Shown: one piece after another, positions 61,761-64,000 of the stretch
Position numbering within the stretch: the stretch's first letter is position 1
Layout: each line of letters begins with the position of its first letter
NCBI GenBank assembly: GCA_029212365.1
Contig: JARGOC010000001.1
Coordinates: forward strand, 248,001 to 312,000
Direction of reading: 5' to 3'
Source: Roseovarius sp.
GTDB lineage: Bacteria > Pseudomonadota > Alphaproteobacteria > Rhodobacterales > Rhodobacteraceae
Length of the DNA stretch: 64,000 nucleotides
Program-made: the position numbers and the translations under genes
The notes under the pieces: model-generated
Database searches by the model: none
What the model saw: only the letters and a program-made list of their open reading frames with translations
What the model was told of the DNA's origin: nothing

Positions 61761-62711
61761 TTAAGCGCCACCATCACGCCAATGCATCCCACGGTTCAGC
61801 AAACAGTGCTGCACCCTGCCGGGATAATCGCTGACGATGCCATCCGCTCCGGCATCAATCATCGCCTCAATGTCGGCCTTGTCATTGACCGTCCAGGTGG
61901 ACACCAACAATCCCAACGCGTGCGCCTCGCTCACCAGGTCTGGGGTCACGTCCATGTAATAGGGGCACCACATCTGACCGCCTGCATCCTTGATTGCCTG
62001 CGGAACAGACACCGTCATCGCCGCATAATCCGGCCCCACCAATGTGGCTGAATCCTCGCCGGGTTCGTCCACGTTTCCGGGCAATTCCGACAGGTAAGAG
62101 GTGGGCATTTCGGGTGCTTGTCGGCGGCATTCGTCCAACAGATCCCAATCGAAACTATGCAAAACGGTGCGCGGTTCCAGATGCCTTTTGCGCACCTCCT
62201 GAACAACCGAGGCCACCACCTGCGCGCGTGCGCTGGTGTCGTCTTTTATGTCCGGGTCGGATTTCAGTTCCAGCAGCAAGTGCATGTCGGCGTGTTCGGG
62301 CTGTGCTGCCATATCCAACAGATCACAAAGACGTGGGATGCGAACACCTGACATAAATGCCTGATCCGAAAAGCGCTGACCGTATTCTGATTGCCCGTCC
62401 AGACCACCGACATCCAGTGTCTGCAATTCGTCAAAGGTAAGGTCGGCCACTTTGGGTTCGGCGCCTGTTTTCCAGTTGCCATCCGGCGCGCGTGTCGCGG
62501 CGTTTGCCAGGCGGTGATTATGCGTGATCACCGGGATTTGATCGCGGGTCAGGACCACATCAAACTCAAACGCCACCACGCCGATACGGTAGGTAAAGGC
62601 AAATCCCTCCATGGTGTTTTCGGGCATGACCCCGCGCGCACCGCGATGGCCGATCAGGCGGATAATACCGCCGCCCCCACGAAAGCCATTCAATTGTGGA
62701 AATTCAGTCAC
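61761..62711 (-). CDS. Glycerophosphodiester phosphodiesterase (UgpQ type)
   Basis: 316 residues. GDPD TIM barrel: [15 protein letters not shown] (His22-Arg23 and Glu), [19 protein letters not shown] (metal Glu/Asp and second His), LLELKSDPD, and C-terminal [27 protein letters not shown] (quoted partly: [12 protein letters not shown]). Hydrolyses glycerophosphodiesters to glycerol 3-phosphate, which the Ugp importer handles. GTG start overlapping the ugpC stop by four bases. Its length is above the E. coli UgpQ because of an N-terminal extension and internal loops. Confidence 0.9.
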   Translation of the reverse strand: MTEFPQLNGFRGGGGIIRLIGHRGARGVMPENTMEGFAFTYRIGVVAFEFDVVLTRDQIPVITHNHRLANAATRAPDGNWKTGAEPKVADLTFDELQTLDVGGLDGQSEYGQRFSDQAFMSGVRIPRLCDLLDMAAQPEHADMHLLLELKSDPDIKDDTSARAQVVASVVQEVRKRHLEPRTVLHSFDWDLLDECRRQAPEMPTSYLSELPGNVDEPGEDSATLVGPDYAAMTVSVPQAIKDAGGQMWCPYYMDVTPDLVSEAHALGLLVSTWTVNDKADIEAMIDAGADGIVSDYPGRVQHCLLNRGMHWRDGGA

Positions 62712-63763
62712 GTCTCGATCCGTTTGCCAGTGTCAGGGTCAAAAAGATGAAGCAATTCATCCGCGATTTTAAACGCCATCACCGACCCGGCCTTGGCGGT
62801 TACATGGCCGGGCAGAGAGGCGACGATCTCAGTCTCGCTGCCCTCAAGTGTGCCGTGCAACAAGGTGTTGGCGCCAAGATGTTCAAACAGACCGACAGTG
62901 ATGCGAATGTCGCCCTTCGCGTCGGCTTGCAGATGTTCGGGGCGCAGACCCACAATGACAGTGCCGCTTGCCGCGCCCGCGCCTGTGATCGCCACGCCAT
63001 TGCCCAGTGTCAATTGGCCCGCGCTGGCTGTCGCTGGCAGAAAGTTCATTGCGGGGCTGCCGATGAAACCTGCCACAAACAAGGTGGCGGGCCGGTCATA
63101 CAGCTCAATCGGGGTGCCGAATTGTTCGACATAGCCGCCATTTAGCACCATCAGGCGGTCGCCAAGTGTCATTGCCTCAACCTGATCATGTGTCACATAG
63201 ATCGAGGTCACCCCCAGCCGTTGTTGCAACTTGCGAATTTCCAGCCGCATCTGCACGCGCAGCTTGGCATCGAGGTTCGACAGGGGTTCGTCAAACAAAA
63301 ACACCTGAGGATCCCGCACAATGGCGCGCCCCATGGCAACACGCTGGCGTTGTCCTCCAGACAGCTGGCGTGGCTTGCGATCCAGATAATCCCTGATTTC
63401 CAGAATATCGGCGGCTTCTTCAACGCGGGCTGCGATCTCATCCTTGCTGATATTGCGGATTTTCAGGCCATAAGCCATATTCTGACGGACCGACATATGC
63501 GGGTACAAAGCGTAGTTCTGAAACACCATTGCGATATCACGGTCAGCTGGTTCCAGCTGGTTGACCACACGATCACCAATGCTGATGTCGCCCGAAGTGA
63601 CCGTTTCTAACCCCGCCACCATCCGCAACAGCGTGGATTTTCCACAGCCCGATGGCCCGACAATCACGACGAATTCACCGTCACTGATCTGCCCCTCCAC
63701 GTGGTGCAGAACTTCGGTATCGCCGTAGGCTTTGACAAGGTCTTTGAGGGTGATGGATGCCAT
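62708..63763 (-). CDS. ugpC: sn-glycerol-3-phosphate ABC importer ATP-binding protein
   Basis: 351 residues. Walker [14 protein letters not shown]-loop [12 protein letters not shown], signature [12 protein letters not shown], Walker [13 protein letters not shown] and a C-terminal TOBE/MalK-type domain (GLRPEHLQ). The symbol rests on the ugpE-like permease upstream and the glycerophosphodiesterase downstream; other CUT1 ATPases look alike. ATG at 63761-63763; ten bases separate it from the permease stop. Confidence 0.85.
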   Translation of the reverse strand: MASITLKDLVKAYGDTEVLHHVEGQISDGEFVVIVGPSGCGKSTLLRMVAGLETVTSGDISIGDRVVNQLEPADRDIAMVFQNYALYPHMSVRQNMAYGLKIRNISKDEIAARVEEAADILEIRDYLDRKPRQLSGGQRQRVAMGRAIVRDPQVFLFDEPLSNLDAKLRVQMRLEIRKLQQRLGVTSIYVTHDQVEAMTLGDRLMVLNGGYVEQFGTPIELYDRPATLFVAGFIGSPAMNFLPATASAGQLTLGNGVAITGAGAASGTVIVGLRPEHLQADAKGDIRITVGLFEHLGANTLLHGTLEGSETEIVASLPGHVTAKAGSVMAFKIADELLHLFDPDTGKRIET

Positions 63764-63773
63764 GATTTCTTGC

Positions 63774-64000
63774 CTATTTGTCTGTCTCGGTGAGGCCCTG
63801 AACAAACAGCCTCTGCATTGCGACCACCACAAAAACCGGCGGGATCATCGCCAGCAAAGCAGTCATCATGATGATGTTCCATTGTGGGCTTTGTTCCGCG
63901 GCCTCAAGCATCTGCTTGATGCTCATCACGATGGTGGTCATATCGGAATCGGTGGTGATCAGCAGCGGCCAGAGGTATTGGTTCCAGCCGTAGATGAACA
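63774..64000 (-). CDS. ugpE: Glycerol-3-phosphate ABC importer permease, C-terminal part
   Basis: The last 75 codons are in the window; the 5' end continues beyond base 64000. It reads [20 protein letters not shown]..., then [20 protein letters not shown] and GLTETDK, the C-terminal membrane segments of a CUT1 permease of the UgpE/MalG type. Upstream ugpA and ugpB are expected just outside the window. Confidence 0.82.
   Translation of the reverse strand, partial: FIYGWNQYLWPLLITTDSDMTTIVMSIKQMLEAAEQSPQWNIIMMTALLAMIPPVFVVVAMQRLFVQGLTETDK

Noticed and set aside
1..64000. tRNA, rRNA, CRISPR array, prophage or integrase
   Set aside because: No cloverleaf-like tRNA sequence, regular repeat array, phage structural gene or integrase was seen on reading both strands; a tRNAscan and repeat search would be the formal test.

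Overview
The window looks like a chromosomal segment of a marine Roseobacter-group alphaproteobacterium (Rhodobacterales). Reasons: GC-rich codon use; a uvrC-pgsA-moaD-moaE block; deoB-deoC followed by a two-domain ALDH16-type aldehyde dehydrogenase, a family whose bacterial structural prototype comes from Loktanella; a ugp cassette with a glycerophosphodiesterase; TRAP uptake genes; and a large stock of CaiB/BaiF CoA-transferases and acyl-CoA dehydrogenases. No tRNA, rRNA or CRISPR array was seen.

Bases 1-31000 are a catabolic island for CoA-activated acids. At the left edge a BadI/MenB-like crotonase (minus, cut by the window edge) diverges from an RraA-like aldolase and a ThDP-dependent enzyme. 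A long minus-strand series follows: nitroreductase, methyltransferase, CitE-like lyase, GntR regulator, CaiB transferase, acyl-CoA dehydrogenase, MmgE/PrpD, MaoC, a second MmgE/PrpD and a second CaiB. The core of this series has the gene content of the Pseudomonas itaconate (rip/ict-ich-ccl) locus. Diverging from it is a plus-strand operon of a BadH-like SDR, an acyl-CoA dehydrogenase and two proteins that each fuse two CaiB domains. Next come a TauD-type dioxygenase (minus), a TRAP transporter, an MFS transporter, an IclR regulator and a degradation operon (crotonase, HMG-CoA-lyase-like, two acyl-CoA dehydrogenases, crotonase). A 14-bp IclR-like operator occurs in three of the island's promoter regions, which suggests that the IclR protein links the badI/RraA, TRAP and second degradation units.

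Bases 31000-44000 are mixed: a membrane desaturase, a small exported protein, pheS, an IS6-family element with an amber-interrupted transposase directly behind pheS, a glycine-rich small protein, smpB, an alpha-methylacyl-CoA racemase-like protein, an EamA exporter, a CoxG-like protein, an SGNH lipoprotein, an ABC-2 exporter, an S49 peptidase, a small Cys4 protein, a Ca/Na antiporter and a pteridine-reductase-like SDR.

Bases 44000-52100 are housekeeping and nucleoside catabolism: uvrC, pgsA, moaD, moaE, deoB, deoC, ALDH16. A decayed gene remnant follows, then an RND efflux pair.

Bases 56800-61750 hold the most unusual unit: three tightly linked plus-strand genes encoding a DUF2235 alpha/beta hydrolase, a leaderless M4-like (gluzincin) zinc metallopeptidase and a ComEC-like metallo-beta-lactamase-fold hydrolase. 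I see no secretion system, immunity gene or pathway partner near them, and I propose them as a candidate uncharacterised (possibly conflict or defence) system. The right edge is the end of a minus-strand ugp operon (ugpE partial, ugpC, ugpQ-like).
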